From Anaerolineales bacterium (lineage in GTDB: Bacteria > Chloroflexota > Anaerolineae > Anaerolineales > Anaerolineaceae): a DNA stretch of 18,728 bases. The stretch is taken from the NCBI GenBank assembly GCA_020060485.1, contig JAGVAB010000044.1, forward strand, positions 1 to 18,728. Direction: 5' to 3'. The translations under genes and the position numbers were made by a program. Shown piece after piece: positions 8,796 through 17,450 of this stretch (the stretch's first letter is position 1; every line of letters starts with the position of its first letter). The notes below the pieces were generated by a model. The model was given only the letters and a program-made list of their open reading frames with translations. It was not told the DNA's origin and made no database searches.

Positions 8796-11700
8796 ATGGC
8801 CAAACTTACCTCACGATTACTGAACTCCTTCCCCTTCTCCCAACATGCAGATGCAAAAAGCATTCAGCGCGGGCGCAATTACCAAAAAGAAGGGCGTGTC
8901 CGGCAAATCGAAATCTACGATGACGATGTTGCCTATTGTGATGTCGAAGGCACTAATGATATTTATATGGTCGAAATAAGGGTGGACGCCAGAACCGGTG
9001 AGTTACGGTTTGATTGCGATTGTCCTTATGCCGTGGATCATTTTTGTAAGCACATGGTCGCTGCAGCAATCGAACTGAGCAAATACCTTGAAACACAGGA
9101 ATTTTCAGAAGATGATGAAGATATCGTTTTCCACTTGACAGACCATGACCAGGTCTGGCAAGCCCCCCTGGACACAATGTTATGCGACCTGCCAGTCAAA
9201 TCTGCCTCGGGTGCCGCCCCCCAACGCTATGCTGCTGTTTTGCTGCTGTATGAAGAATCCTATTACTATCATCAACCGTATAAATTCAAGCCGTACATCA
9301 TCAGGGCGAGAGACTGGCATGTTCTGCAAGGCATGCCATTTAATAACCCGCAAGCCATTAATGACTTGCTTGCACAAAACCAAACATGGTTGCAACATGC
9401 TGAGGAAATGTATCATCAATTAAATCCATCTGGTTGTCTCAATCTGGCGCCGGAAGCATTCAATCTGCTTCAGTTTCTTCAACAAACCACACGTTTCTAC
9501 AGCGGAAATTCTACGTTTATCCAGTATCTTGCCTTGTTCGCACGACTGGACATTCCTGTTTTCATTTTGGAGAAGTCCAGAAAAAAGATGCAAAACCGTG
9601 TGACCATCCTTCCGGACCCGGTAGAAACTGAAATTGTCCTCTACCTTCAAGATGGCAAGCTGGTGATGGATTTTAGCGTACGAAATGCGCCATTTGACAT
9701 GATGAAAGCGGATGCTCAAAAGCTGGAAATCATCTCGGAAAAACCGCCCTGGATTTTGAAACATCACACCTTGTTCAATCTGCGCAATGCGAACCAGATG
9801 AGCATCCTTTCATCCCTGCCGATTACAATTCCCGAAAAAGATATCAACTTCTTCCGAGATCACTATTTATCCAAAATCGCAAAGGTATTCCCTATCAGAA
9901 GTGATCTGGTGCAATTGCAAGACATACACGCAGACCCGGTTCCCCGCCTGTATCTGCGGGATGATAAACAGAATACCATGCTGGCTGAACTACGTTTTGG
10001 ATACGAGCAATTTGAAGTTGCAGCCAGTAAAACTGAAGAAACGATGGCCGTTGAAGTTATCCCCGATTCATGGGATTTGCTCCACATCCATCGCCAACCG
10101 GAAAAGGAACAGGCTTTTTACCAATTGCTGACCGATCCCATCTACCGCCTCAAGCGTGCCGGCAACAGTCACCCCTATGGCACCCTGGCCTTACGTACCC
10201 GTTCCCATCCTTTCGACTTCTTGATGCAATCCATCCCGCTTCTCACCCAAGCTGGGTTTGAGATCTATGGTGAAGAAAAGCTTAAAATCGGAAAAATAAA
10301 CCGCAACACACCAACCCTGCGGGTCAATATCACTTCTGGAATAGACTGGTTTGATCTGCAAACCATCATCGAATATGGTGACCAGCAAATCTCCCTACAG
10401 GCTGTGCGCAAAGCCCTAAAGCGTGGCGAGAACTACATCAAACTTGCTGACGGCTCAATTGGACAAATCCCGGAAAAATGGTTGGAAAAATATAAACATT
10501 TGTGGAACCTGGCACATGAAACAGAAGATGGTTTCCGCATCAGTGATTTTCACTTGCCACTCGTCGATTCACTAATGGAGGACGGAGCTGCAATTCAAGC
10601 TCCCCCTGATTTGCCACAACGCCGCCAGCGTCTGCAGAAATTTGAACAGATCGCACAAACACCGCTGCCGGAAGGGTTCGTGGGAGAACTTCGTCCCTAT
10701 CAAAAGCACGGCTACGATTGGCTCCATTTCCTGCATGAGTACAAGTTCGGCGGCATTCTCGCTGATGACATGGGTTTGGGAAAAACCATCCAGATGTTGG
10801 CTTTTCTGCAATCCCTGCAAGAACGAATCAAAGAAAAACCTGCTTCCTTGCTGGTGGTACCCAAAAGCCTGATCGCCAACTGGCAGCGAGAAGCCGAAAA
10901 ATTCACTCCAGGGTTACGCTTCCTGGAATATATGGGCAATTTTCGCAATAAAGATACGGCGGCATTCAACGAATACGATGTGATCCTGACCACATACGGC
11001 ACAATGTTGCGTGATATAAGCCTGTTGCGCGAATACACATTCCACCTTGCCATCCTCGACGAATCTCAAGCCATTAAAAATCCTTTGGCAAAAAGCGCCA
11101 AAGCAGCACGCCTGTTGAATGCCGAAAACCATCTGGTAATGACGGGTACGCCTGTTGAAAATAATACTTTCGAATTATGGTCACAATTTGCCTTCATCAA
11201 TCCCGGACTGTTGGGCGGACTGGACTACTTCAAAAAGGAATTTGCCAATCCCATCGAAAGTACAGGTGATGAACAAACCGCAACAACTCTCCGAAAATTG
11301 ATTTATCCCTTCATCCTGCGCCGCACAAAAGAACAGGTTGCCCCCGAGCTACCGCCGCGTACCGAACGCATTCTCTATACAGATATGGATCCTGCCCAGA
11401 AAAAGCTGTATGCCCAGACGCGTGAGCGGTATCGCGCCGAGTTGCTCGGTCTGATCGAAAATGAAGGCATGAATGATGCACGGTTCAAGATACTGGAAGG
11501 GTTGCTTCGCCTGCGCCAAATTGCCATTCACCCGGCTCTGATGGACAAAAATTACAAGGGGCATGCCCCAAAATTTGAATTGTTGCTGGAGACTCTAGAA
11601 ACCCTGCAATCAGAGAATCACAAAGCCTTGATTTTTTCCCAGTTTGTTGAAACCCTGCATCTGGTTCGCCGTGAATTGGACGAAAGAAATATTAAATACG

Positions 11701-12071
11701 TTTATCTGGATGGTAAAACATCCAAGCGCCAATCGCACGTTGACACCTTCCAGAATGATCCTTCCATCCCCTTTTTTCTAATCAGTCTGAAAGCAGGCGG
11801 TGTAGGCTTGAATTTGACCGCAGCAGACTACGTCATCCATCTGGATCCTTGGTGGAATCCGGCTGTCGAGATGCAAGCAAGCGACCGTGCCCACCGCATT
11901 GGGCAGGAAAAACCGGTCTTCATTTACAAGATCATAGCCCGAGACACAGTGGAAGAAAAGATATTGCAATTACAGGAGAAGAAACGTGCCCTGGTCAAGA
12001 ACCTGATTTCCAGCGAAACCAATTTCTTCAAATCACTCACCAAAGAGGATGTACAATCATTGTTCACATGA
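8796..12071 (+). CDS. SWIM zinc-finger SNF2-family DEAD/DEAH helicase-like ATPase (1091 aa)
   Basis: ATP-dependent double-stranded DNA translocase of the bacterial SNF2 group, presumably remodelling protein-DNA complexes. A SWIM zinc site is near the N-terminus: C74-x-C76-x7-C84-x-H86. A long middle region of about 500 residues is where bacterial SNF2 proteins carry an associated domain; I cannot define its borders. The ATPase core has Walker A DMGLGKT (Lys663), the Walker B variant D755-E-S-Q with the following AIKN, LVMTGTPVENN, and a helicase C lobe with AGGVGLNLT and QASDRAHRIGQ (1027-1037). Length is usual for the family. It lacks a recognisable Shine-Dalgarno before 8796. It stands alone, without methylase, nuclease or other defence partners, so a housekeeping role is as likely as a defence role. 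The gene is AT-richer than its neighbours. Confidence 0.93.
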   Translation: MAKLTSRLLNSFPFSQHADAKSIQRGRNYQKEGRVRQIEIYDDDVAYCDVEGTNDIYMVEIRVDARTGELRFDCDCPYAVDHFCKHMVAAAIELSKYLETQEFSEDDEDIVFHLTDHDQVWQAPLDTMLCDLPVKSASGAAPQRYAAVLLLYEESYYYHQPYKFKPYIIRARDWHVLQGMPFNNPQAINDLLAQNQTWLQHAEEMYHQLNPSGCLNLAPEAFNLLQFLQQTTRFYSGNSTFIQYLALFARLDIPVFILEKSRKKMQNRVTILPDPVETEIVLYLQDGKLVMDFSVRNAPFDMMKADAQKLEIISEKPPWILKHHTLFNLRNANQMSILSSLPITIPEKDINFFRDHYLSKIAKVFPIRSDLVQLQDIHADPVPRLYLRDDKQNTMLAELRFGYEQFEVAASKTEETMAVEVIPDSWDLLHIHRQPEKEQAFYQLLTDPIYRLKRAGNSHPYGTLALRTRSHPFDFLMQSIPLLTQAGFEIYGEEKLKIGKINRNTPTLRVNITSGIDWFDLQTIIEYGDQQISLQAVRKALKRGENYIKLADGSIGQIPEKWLEKYKHLWNLAHETEDGFRISDFHLPLVDSLMEDGAAIQAPPDLPQRRQRLQKFEQIAQTPLPEGFVGELRPYQKHGYDWLHFLHEYKFGGILADDMGLGKTIQMLAFLQSLQERIKEKPASLLVVPKSLIANWQREAEKFTPGLRFLEYMGNFRNKDTAAFNEYDVILTTYGTMLRDISLLREYTFHLAILDESQAIKNPLAKSAKAARLLNAENHLVMTGTPVENNTFELWSQFAFINPGLLGGLDYFKKEFANPIESTGDEQTATTLRKLIYPFILRRTKEQVAPELPPRTERILYTDMDPAQKKLYAQTRERYRAELLGLIENEGMNDARFKILEGLLRLRQIAIHPALMDKNYKGHAPKFELLLETLETLQSENHKALIFSQFVETLHLVRRELDERNIKYVYLDGKTSKRQSHVDTFQNDPSIPFFLISLKAGGVGLNLTAADYVIHLDPWWNPAVEMQASDRAHRIGQEKPVFIYKIIARDTVEEKILQLQEKKRALVKNLISSETNFFKSLTKEDVQSLFT

Positions 12072-12111
12072 GATTCCCCATGTAAGAAATTGGCGAAAAT
12101 TCTCCAAAGGA

Positions 12112-12156
12112 ATGATAAAGCTCGATCAAAATCGATATTTGATCGAGCTTTATCAT
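12112..12156. terminator. Perfect 19-bp inverted repeat, probable terminator-like hairpin
   Basis: The arm at 12112-12130 (starting ATGATAAAGCTCG) is exactly complementary to 12138-12156, with the 7-base loop ATCGATA. It lies 40 bases after the SNF2 stop and before the promoter of the next gene, where a terminator is expected. There is no T-run directly after the stem; only AAATTTCTTC follows four bases later. Factor-assisted termination, mRNA 3'-end protection or a protein-binding site remain possible. Confidence 0.5.
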
Positions 12157-12199
12157 GGTTAAATTTCTTCATCAAGCAACACTCACCAAGCCAATTTTA

Positions 12200-12208
12200 T
12201 GCTAGAAT
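12200..12208 (+). promoter_or_regulatory. Extended -10 promoter of the zinc-ribbon membrane protein operon
   Basis: TGCTAGAAT is a TGn-extended -10 element without a good -35. Transcription would start near 12215, leaving a leader of about 78 bases. A strong ribosome site, GGGAGGG at 12282-12288, lies 4 bases before the ATG at 12293. Confidence 0.5.
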
Positions 12209-12292
12209 CGTGATTGGATTTCCCAATTGTTTTCCCTGTAAAGAGTTTCTCGTTTATAAGCCTGCGCATGACAACCCCCTTGGGAGGGTAGT

Positions 12293-15200
12293 ATGAACTG
12301 TACGAATTGCAGCCGCGAGAATCCGGATGAAGCCCTGGTTTGCATGTTTTGCGGCCATCCATTGGTAAAACCCAAGCCAGATTCACCCGCATCCATCCCC
12401 CGTTTTCTACCCGAAGAAAAGGTACCACCCGGCTATCATGTTTGCCCGCGCTGCGGCAACCCTGTCCTTGAAGGCAAAGAGAATTGCAACCAATGCCAAT
12501 GGGACATGCGCCAAGTTTACAAACGCCCTTCCCGCCGCAGCTGCGGTGGCTGTCTGGGAACGCTCTTCATGCGCCTGGTTGGCCTGGTTGTGGCCAGCGG
12601 TGTCAGCATGGGTGTCGGCTGGCTCAGCCTGCAACTGGGGCTGGGTGACCTGGTGGCACGCGTGCTCACTGGCGTGATTAGCTCCGTTCTCTCCCTGGTG
12701 CCTTCTTTCTTCAAATGGCTGTTTGGCAACCGGAAGCGTGCCACCGCTCTGGTCATCCTGGGCATTCTTATGGCGGGAACCTTTGGCGGGGCGATTCTCC
12801 CCGTTCAGGCGCAAACCTATCAGCCAGAAGATATTCTGCAGGAATTCATTAAACGCATGGGGGTGGAAGTGATGGATTGGCAACAGGATGAATCCGAGCT
12901 GGGCTATACAGTCTATTTTGCATCGTCGCCCAATGCACCGGATGCCACCAACGCTGCCCAGGTCGTGTATCTGCAGGACGCCTATGGCAGCAATGGCGGG
13001 GACATTTGGGTGGAGGAAATGGTGACAATTGTAGAAGATGCATGCCAGGTTTCTCAACTGACATTTCATAACTTCAACGCCTACACGATCCGCTGTGCAG
13101 GCCTTACAAGCCATGTGGACATGTTTATGTGGAGTATGGGGCCATGGGCTGCAGCAGCCTATGACTTCTTTGCCAATGATCCCGATTATCCAGTCAATGA
13201 CGTAGCGGAGATGCTGTACACCGTCATGGCCGAGATGATCGGCGCTCCCGGCTCTCAAGCGCCGGCAAACTTGCAGCCAGGCTCATCCTCCGCTCCAACC
13301 GGCAATCTTCAGGATCAGGCAACGTATGAATCTGGCGACCTGCAGCTTGCACAGGAAGTATTGCTGAAACTGATCGCCAGTTACCCGGATCTGGAACTGG
13401 TCAGTATCTGGCAGGATGCCGAGGATGCATACTGCACTTATATCTCGGTAAGTGCCAGGACGATCGGCAGTCCGGTCGAAAGCAACAATTACGCCAGGAT
13501 CTTCACCTGCCCAAGCCCTGACATGGTGCAGCAAAAAATCCATAACCAGTATGCAACGCGTGCAAGTTGTTCCCCGGAATATATTGATTTCAACAGACAG
13601 AAAGCCCTCTTTGCAGACTGCGGCACCTCAGGCCCAGGCATCCACTGGAGTTCTGGAGTATGGGGATTCCAGGCAAATGGCCCGAAAAAATACGATCCAT
13701 CCAGTGGCTGGCCTGATTACGGTGGCGTATATTACCAAGAGTTTGCCAACCAACTTTATCAGATTGCAGATTCATACGGCATGATCTCTGCCGATAGCAG
13801 CCTGGCGGCACCTTTTACAGGCACATCCTCTTCTCTGGGCGGATTAATCCCGGCTGCGGTGCTGCCTCCCTTGACCATCACCGGCCTCTCGCTGCTGCTT
13901 GAACTTTTACGCCGCAGCAAAAACGTACCCAATGGACTGGTGAACTCTGGAATCCCCGGCCTGGATGCAGTGACACCAGAAGTTGCCGCGATCCACGAGG
14001 AACTGTTGCAACGCGGCTATCAATACGACCCTGATTTGCGTATGTTTCGACAAGTTGAAGAAAAGGTCAAATCACCGTTGGATGGCAGCCTGGTCTCGCG
14101 TCAACAAGCTGAATATGAACATCAAAAATTAAGGGAGGGATATATCTTTGATGGACATGGCTTTTTAACACCCGATCAGCTCAAACAAAGACAAGAACAT
14201 TCCCGCCAGTCCGAACTTGACCGGGTGCAAATGAGCAAAAATGCGGCCGCTCAAGTGCAGCAGGACAAGGACCGCAAGCAGCATGCCATGAATCTGCGCA
14301 CCCAAGTCGGAAAACTGGAAGCACAGGCTCAGGCAGATTCGCTCCATGCCCAAATCCTGGCGCAGAGCACTGTCCAAACGCTCTGGTCTGCTTCGCAGTT
14401 GACCACCCGCACTGTCGTTACCGGCGTTGACCACAACGGAAATGTTTCTTTCCTGGCATTGGGAGGCCGCCTGCTCACGGCCGGCATGACTGGCGGCGTA
14501 TCAGAACTGGTACTGAACTCAGCCGACCTTGGCTATCGCACGCATGATGGCATGCAGGCCGGCCAATCTTTCGGTCAGGCAGCATTGACCAGCGCGGCCT
14601 GGATGGGCGTGGAAGTTGGAGCGGCCAAAGGGATCATGACCATCGGCAAGGGTGCCATAGCCCTGGGTGGTTGGGGTCTAAAATCCGCAGCCGGCTCAAC
14701 GCCGGTGATGTGGGCGGGCTCGATGATCCGCAAAGGCACAAGCACGCTGGTGGATGCCTTGAAACCAGCCGCAGACGATGTGCTGAACCCGGCGCTGAAA
14801 AATTTACAGCAGTCCATTAAACAGGCTGTGGGCAGCGGCAAGCCCTCCGAGATCCTGCCGGAGCATGTACGCCCCCTTTACCAGAACGGAGGCCAGAAGA
14901 CCCTGCGCGATGCCGAAAAACTGGGTTTGATCTCGCCTGCCGAAGCCAAGGCCTTGAATGCGACCATCACCAGTGACGCCAACACTGCACTCAGGGATGC
15001 CACGCCCGAAGCCATGCGCACTTTTGAGAAAAAGACGGGCGTCAAGGTTACCGAAACGCTGATTGGCGATAGCGGTTCATCCAGCTCGCGATCCTTAACC
15101 CCGCGCAGCGTTAATTCGGATAATGACCGCACCATTCTTGCCAGCTTCGAAGAATCCGGTCTGAACCAAAAAGCCCGGGAACTGATGGCATCCAATCAAA

Positions 15201-15868
15201 ATCTCTCTCCGGCACAGGCACGCGAGATGGCTCACCAACAATTGCAGTCAGAGTTCACCACCCTGCACCAGAATCAGGTGAACCAGCAATTGAATAAAAT
15301 TGGCTTGACAGTGGATGATATTGATTACAAGAATTACAGTGGACTTACCGGAGATGCGCGCATGGGTGACAGTTACCCAGCCGGTTTCAATAATACACGC
15401 ATGGCAAACCAGGGAGATGCCCTGGTCTTTCGGCAAAATCCCAACGGCAAGATTGTTTCCTCCAATGCCAGCGGACAATACCTGGTCGATCGGGAAGCCC
15501 TGGGCAAAATACAGCGCAGCGGCGCACAGGGGGCGGACGCAGCCAAGATCATCGCCAGCCACCAACCCAGGATCACTACCCAGGACGCCAAAGGCATCCT
15601 CATCCAGCAGCAAAATGCCGCTGCCACCACAACCGACCCCAACAAACTGGCCAAGGCTATTCTGCGCACAGACAAGGCCCAGCGCATTATGGCAGGCAGC
15701 CCGGGACAAAGCGGGCCAAAACCGCCGGCTGTTCCGAGTGACATGATCAAAACAGCACGCAATATCATCAATCACCCTCAGCAAGCTAGTGGAAATATTC
15801 CCCCCGGCTTCTCACAGCGTGCCGGCATGCAAATACTCAACATCATCAAATCCATCCCCGGTAAATAA
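12293..15868 (+). CDS. Unknown large membrane protein with two N-terminal zinc ribbons and a long C-terminal tail (1191 aa)
   Basis: Function not recognised. Two zinc ribbons open the protein: C3xxC6...C17xxC20 and C51xxC54...C65xxC68, with a further C84-GG-C87. Hydrophobic spans lie at about 91-113, 118-140 and 150-172; the third ends in PVQAQT. A predicted extracytoplasmic domain follows (about 175-512, several Cys), then a span at about 515-538 followed by RRSK. The positive-inside rule puts both the zinc ribbons and the last 650 residues in the cytoplasm. The tail has a charged Gln-rich probable coiled coil (about 600-690), a Gly/Ala-rich hydrophobic stretch (about 714-815) and a hydrophilic C-terminus with NSDNDRT at 941-947 and NPNGKIVSSNASGQYLVDRE near 1050-1068. 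The overall look recalls polymorphic-toxin or secreted effector proteins, but no toxin fold is identified. The start is secured by a strong Shine-Dalgarno. It is first in an operon with the gene 18 bases downstream. Confidence 0.85.
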   Translation: MNCTNCSRENPDEALVCMFCGHPLVKPKPDSPASIPRFLPEEKVPPGYHVCPRCGNPVLEGKENCNQCQWDMRQVYKRPSRRSCGGCLGTLFMRLVGLVVASGVSMGVGWLSLQLGLGDLVARVLTGVISSVLSLVPSFFKWLFGNRKRATALVILGILMAGTFGGAILPVQAQTYQPEDILQEFIKRMGVEVMDWQQDESELGYTVYFASSPNAPDATNAAQVVYLQDAYGSNGGDIWVEEMVTIVEDACQVSQLTFHNFNAYTIRCAGLTSHVDMFMWSMGPWAAAAYDFFANDPDYPVNDVAEMLYTVMAEMIGAPGSQAPANLQPGSSSAPTGNLQDQATYESGDLQLAQEVLLKLIASYPDLELVSIWQDAEDAYCTYISVSARTIGSPVESNNYARIFTCPSPDMVQQKIHNQYATRASCSPEYIDFNRQKALFADCGTSGPGIHWSSGVWGFQANGPKKYDPSSGWPDYGGVYYQEFANQLYQIADSYGMISADSSLAAPFTGTSSSLGGLIPAAVLPPLTITGLSLLLELLRRSKNVPNGLVNSGIPGLDAVTPEVAAIHEELLQRGYQYDPDLRMFRQVEEKVKSPLDGSLVSRQQAEYEHQKLREGYIFDGHGFLTPDQLKQRQEHSRQSELDRVQMSKNAAAQVQQDKDRKQHAMNLRTQVGKLEAQAQADSLHAQILAQSTVQTLWSASQLTTRTVVTGVDHNGNVSFLALGGRLLTAGMTGGVSELVLNSADLGYRTHDGMQAGQSFGQAALTSAAWMGVEVGAAKGIMTIGKGAIALGGWGLKSAAGSTPVMWAGSMIRKGTSTLVDALKPAADDVLNPALKNLQQSIKQAVGSGKPSEILPEHVRPLYQNGGQKTLRDAEKLGLISPAEAKALNATITSDANTALRDATPEAMRTFEKKTGVKVTETLIGDSGSSSSRSLTPRSVNSDNDRTILASFEESGLNQKARELMASNQNLSPAQAREMAHQQLQSEFTTLHQNQVNQQLNKIGLTVDDIDYKNYSGLTGDARMGDSYPAGFNNTRMANQGDALVFRQNPNGKIVSSNASGQYLVDREALGKIQRSGAQGADAAKIIASHQPRITTQDAKGILIQQQNAAATTTDPNKLAKAILRTDKAQRIMAGSPGQSGPKPPAVPSDMIKTARNIINHPQQASGNIPPGFSQRAGMQILNIIKSIPGK

Positions 15869-15886
15869 GATTGGAGGCAAATCTAG

Positions 15887-16879
15887 ATGAAATACCTGCC
15901 GGAAAATGACACCCTCCTGCTCTCGCCCGCCGAATTGAATGCCTTGCGCGCCCGCGTCAAGGTCATCCCCAATCTCCTGTCGCCCATTTCTCAATTCATG
16001 CAAAAGACTGAAAGTGCTGTGGATTTGCGCGAATTTGATACCCTGCCCGAACTCCAGCAAATGGAATTCATGGATGCGATCAAAGCTTTCTGCCTGCCGG
16101 AATATACGATTCTGTGGCATGAAACCGTGGCAGATCAAAGCATCACCCGCAGCGCGGCAGCATGCAATTCATACTCGCCGGACAAATGGACGATCATTTC
16201 CTGGAACCCTGAAGGCGTCTGGCTGCGGAGACGCACCACATCGGAACTGTCTCTGGGTTTGACCCGTTTCCTGGCCGTGTACCCCGGATTAAAAACCAAC
16301 AACTTTCGCCTTGGTCTGTCCAGCGAAGCCGCCCTGACGGCTGTGGCGGCCCTGGATCACTGCCTGCTGGCCGAACTTCTTGCCAAACTGGAGCATACCA
16401 ATGCCGCTGCTTCTTTCACCCTTGGCGAACTCCAGCCCCGTTTTCAGGAAGCAGACCAGGAAGATTTCCGCTGGCCGTTGCTTTTTCTGCAAAAGCTCGT
16501 GCCGGCCGATCTGCAGGAGCTGGCCGAGCCTGAACGCCTTTCAAGTGCATTACAGGAACTCACCCAGGCAGGCTTGTTAATCTGTGTGGAAGATGAGGAC
16601 AACCAACCCCTCAATCATTTATACCTGTTCTCTGAAGAAGGAGAAGCGCTGCGTCAGGGCTTTTTGCATGAAACCAGCAAAGCCGGTCTGCGGGTTAGCG
16701 CCATTTCTGCCAGTGGTGAAGTCACCCATGAAGTCTTCTTTTTCCTGCGCGATCCGCTCAGCCTGTGGATGTTCGACCTCACCGGCGGCGGGGCAGCCAT
16801 TGTTGACCTGGATCAAATCGAATTCCAGCAGCTGGTCAGGAAAATCCTCAATCCAGATATATCCACAGGCAGTCTGTGA
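15887..16879 (+). CDS. Soluble protein of unknown function, operon partner of the preceding gene (330 aa)
   Basis: Not recognised. No signal peptide or membrane span; slightly acidic, and predicted to be cytoplasmic. Residues about 198-250 (RLSSALQELTQAGLLI followed by YLFSEEGEALRQG) resemble a winged-helix module. The C-terminus is a strand-rich segment with FFFLRDPLSLWMFDLTGG near 274-291. GGAGG at 15873-15877 lies 9 bases before the ATG, only 18 bases after the upstream stop, so the two genes are almost certainly cotranscribed and probably interact. A chaperone, immunity-type or secretion-associated role is conceivable by analogy with large effector/partner pairs, but this is inference from context only. 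Confidence 0.85.
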   Translation: MKYLPENDTLLLSPAELNALRARVKVIPNLLSPISQFMQKTESAVDLREFDTLPELQQMEFMDAIKAFCLPEYTILWHETVADQSITRSAAACNSYSPDKWTIISWNPEGVWLRRRTTSELSLGLTRFLAVYPGLKTNNFRLGLSSEAALTAVAALDHCLLAELLAKLEHTNAAASFTLGELQPRFQEADQEDFRWPLLFLQKLVPADLQELAEPERLSSALQELTQAGLLICVEDEDNQPLNHLYLFSEEGEALRQGFLHETSKAGLRVSAISASGEVTHEVFFFLRDPLSLWMFDLTGGGAAIVDLDQIEFQQLVRKILNPDISTGSL

Positions 16880-16903
16880 ACCGCAAGTACCATCACAGAA
16901 AAC

Positions 16904-16933
16904 AAAAAGCCCGGTTTTTGACCAGGCTTTTTT
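16904..16933. terminator. Bidirectional intrinsic terminator between convergent genes
   Basis: AAAAAGCC (16904-16911) pairs with GGCTTTTT (16925-16932), and GGT (16913-16915) with ACC (16921-16923). One C/A mismatch interrupts the stem and the loop is TTTTG. The T-run on the plus strand ends at 16933. On the minus strand the A-rich flank (16901-16908) supplies a matching T-run. It lies between the stops at 16879 (plus) and 16955 (minus) and can serve both. Confidence 0.9.
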
Positions 16934-16954
16934 AAGCTTAGCAGGCAAACTTCA

Positions 16955-17302
16955 TTACAACATTTTTGACTTTTCGGTAGGGCGCGGTGTCTTGACCACC
17001 AGAAACCGGAACGGAGCATTGCTCTCGTTCATCAACCGGTGCGGAATACGGGCTGGGCTGTCCACAAGCATATCCGCCACAATGGTCTGGCGCTCACCGC
17101 CAATCTCGACCACACCAGTACCTTCAAGCGCATAAAAGAATACATCCACCGGGGTGGCATGCAGACGCATTGCTTCGCCTGGCTGCAAAACGATCATGGT
17201 CGCCATGACATGGTCATTGGCATGCAGCGGGTAGGCACTGATATTATGGACTTTTCGAACATCTTCAGATTCCGGGACTTGCAACGCATTGACAATCTTC
17301 AT
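16955..17302 (-). CDS. Small single-domain cupin protein (115 aa)
   Basis: Cupin-fold protein of unknown substrate. The core runs from about residue 33 to 105: LQPGEAMRLHATPVDVFFYALEGTG followed by PARIPHRLMN. Compared with cupin motif 1, G42 and H48 are kept, but the second His position is T50 and the Glu position is D53; motif 2 keeps H88. Metal binding is therefore possible but non-canonical, and the protein may be a binding or regulatory cupin. The start at 17302 is preferred over an upstream in-frame ATG at 17383 because AAGAGG precedes it at good distance and the extra 27 residues do not look like cupin sequence. It is convergent with the 330-residue gene and shares its terminator. The 148 bases upstream show no strong promoter, only the dyad at 17399-17420. 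Confidence 0.85.
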   Translation of the reverse strand: MKIVNALQVPESEDVRKVHNISAYPLHANDHVMATMIVLQPGEAMRLHATPVDVFFYALEGTGVVEIGGERQTIVADMLVDSPARIPHRLMNESNAPFRFLVVKTPRPTEKSKML

Positions 17303-17398
17303 TCTTCTACCTCTTTTCCTGTCTATCATCCATCTTCCAGAAAAACTGAATAAATGACCGGAAGAAAAATTGAATATCTGCAACTAACCATAGGATAC

Positions 17399-17420
17399 CA
17401 GACAGGCAGCGGGTTGTCTG
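17399..17420. other. Short dyad upstream of the cupin gene
   Basis: CAGACA (17399-17404) and TGTCTG (17415-17420) form a perfect 6-bp inverted repeat with a 10-base spacer, between the cupin start and the end of the LiaI-like gene. No T-run follows on either strand, so an operator is more likely than a terminator. Evidence is weak. Confidence 0.25.
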
Positions 17421-17450
17421 TGACTTTTGTCGCGCGCAGATTGAAAAATA

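Noticed and set aside
8768..8908. Out-of-frame ATG in AGGATG starting a short frame overlapping the SNF2 start
   Set aside because: No ribosome site before it and no coding character; translational coupling cannot be supported from sequence alone.
12271..12292. Possible hairpin hiding the ribosome site of the 1191-residue gene (ACCC...GGGT around 12273-12289)
   Set aside because: Only about four outer pairs form and the centre is mismatched; too weak to claim regulation.
8796..16879. A combined anti-phage defence island (SNF2 plus the unknown pair)
   Set aside because: The SNF2 gene is separated from the pair by a hairpin and a separate promoter, and no nuclease, methylase, protease or other known defence module is present.
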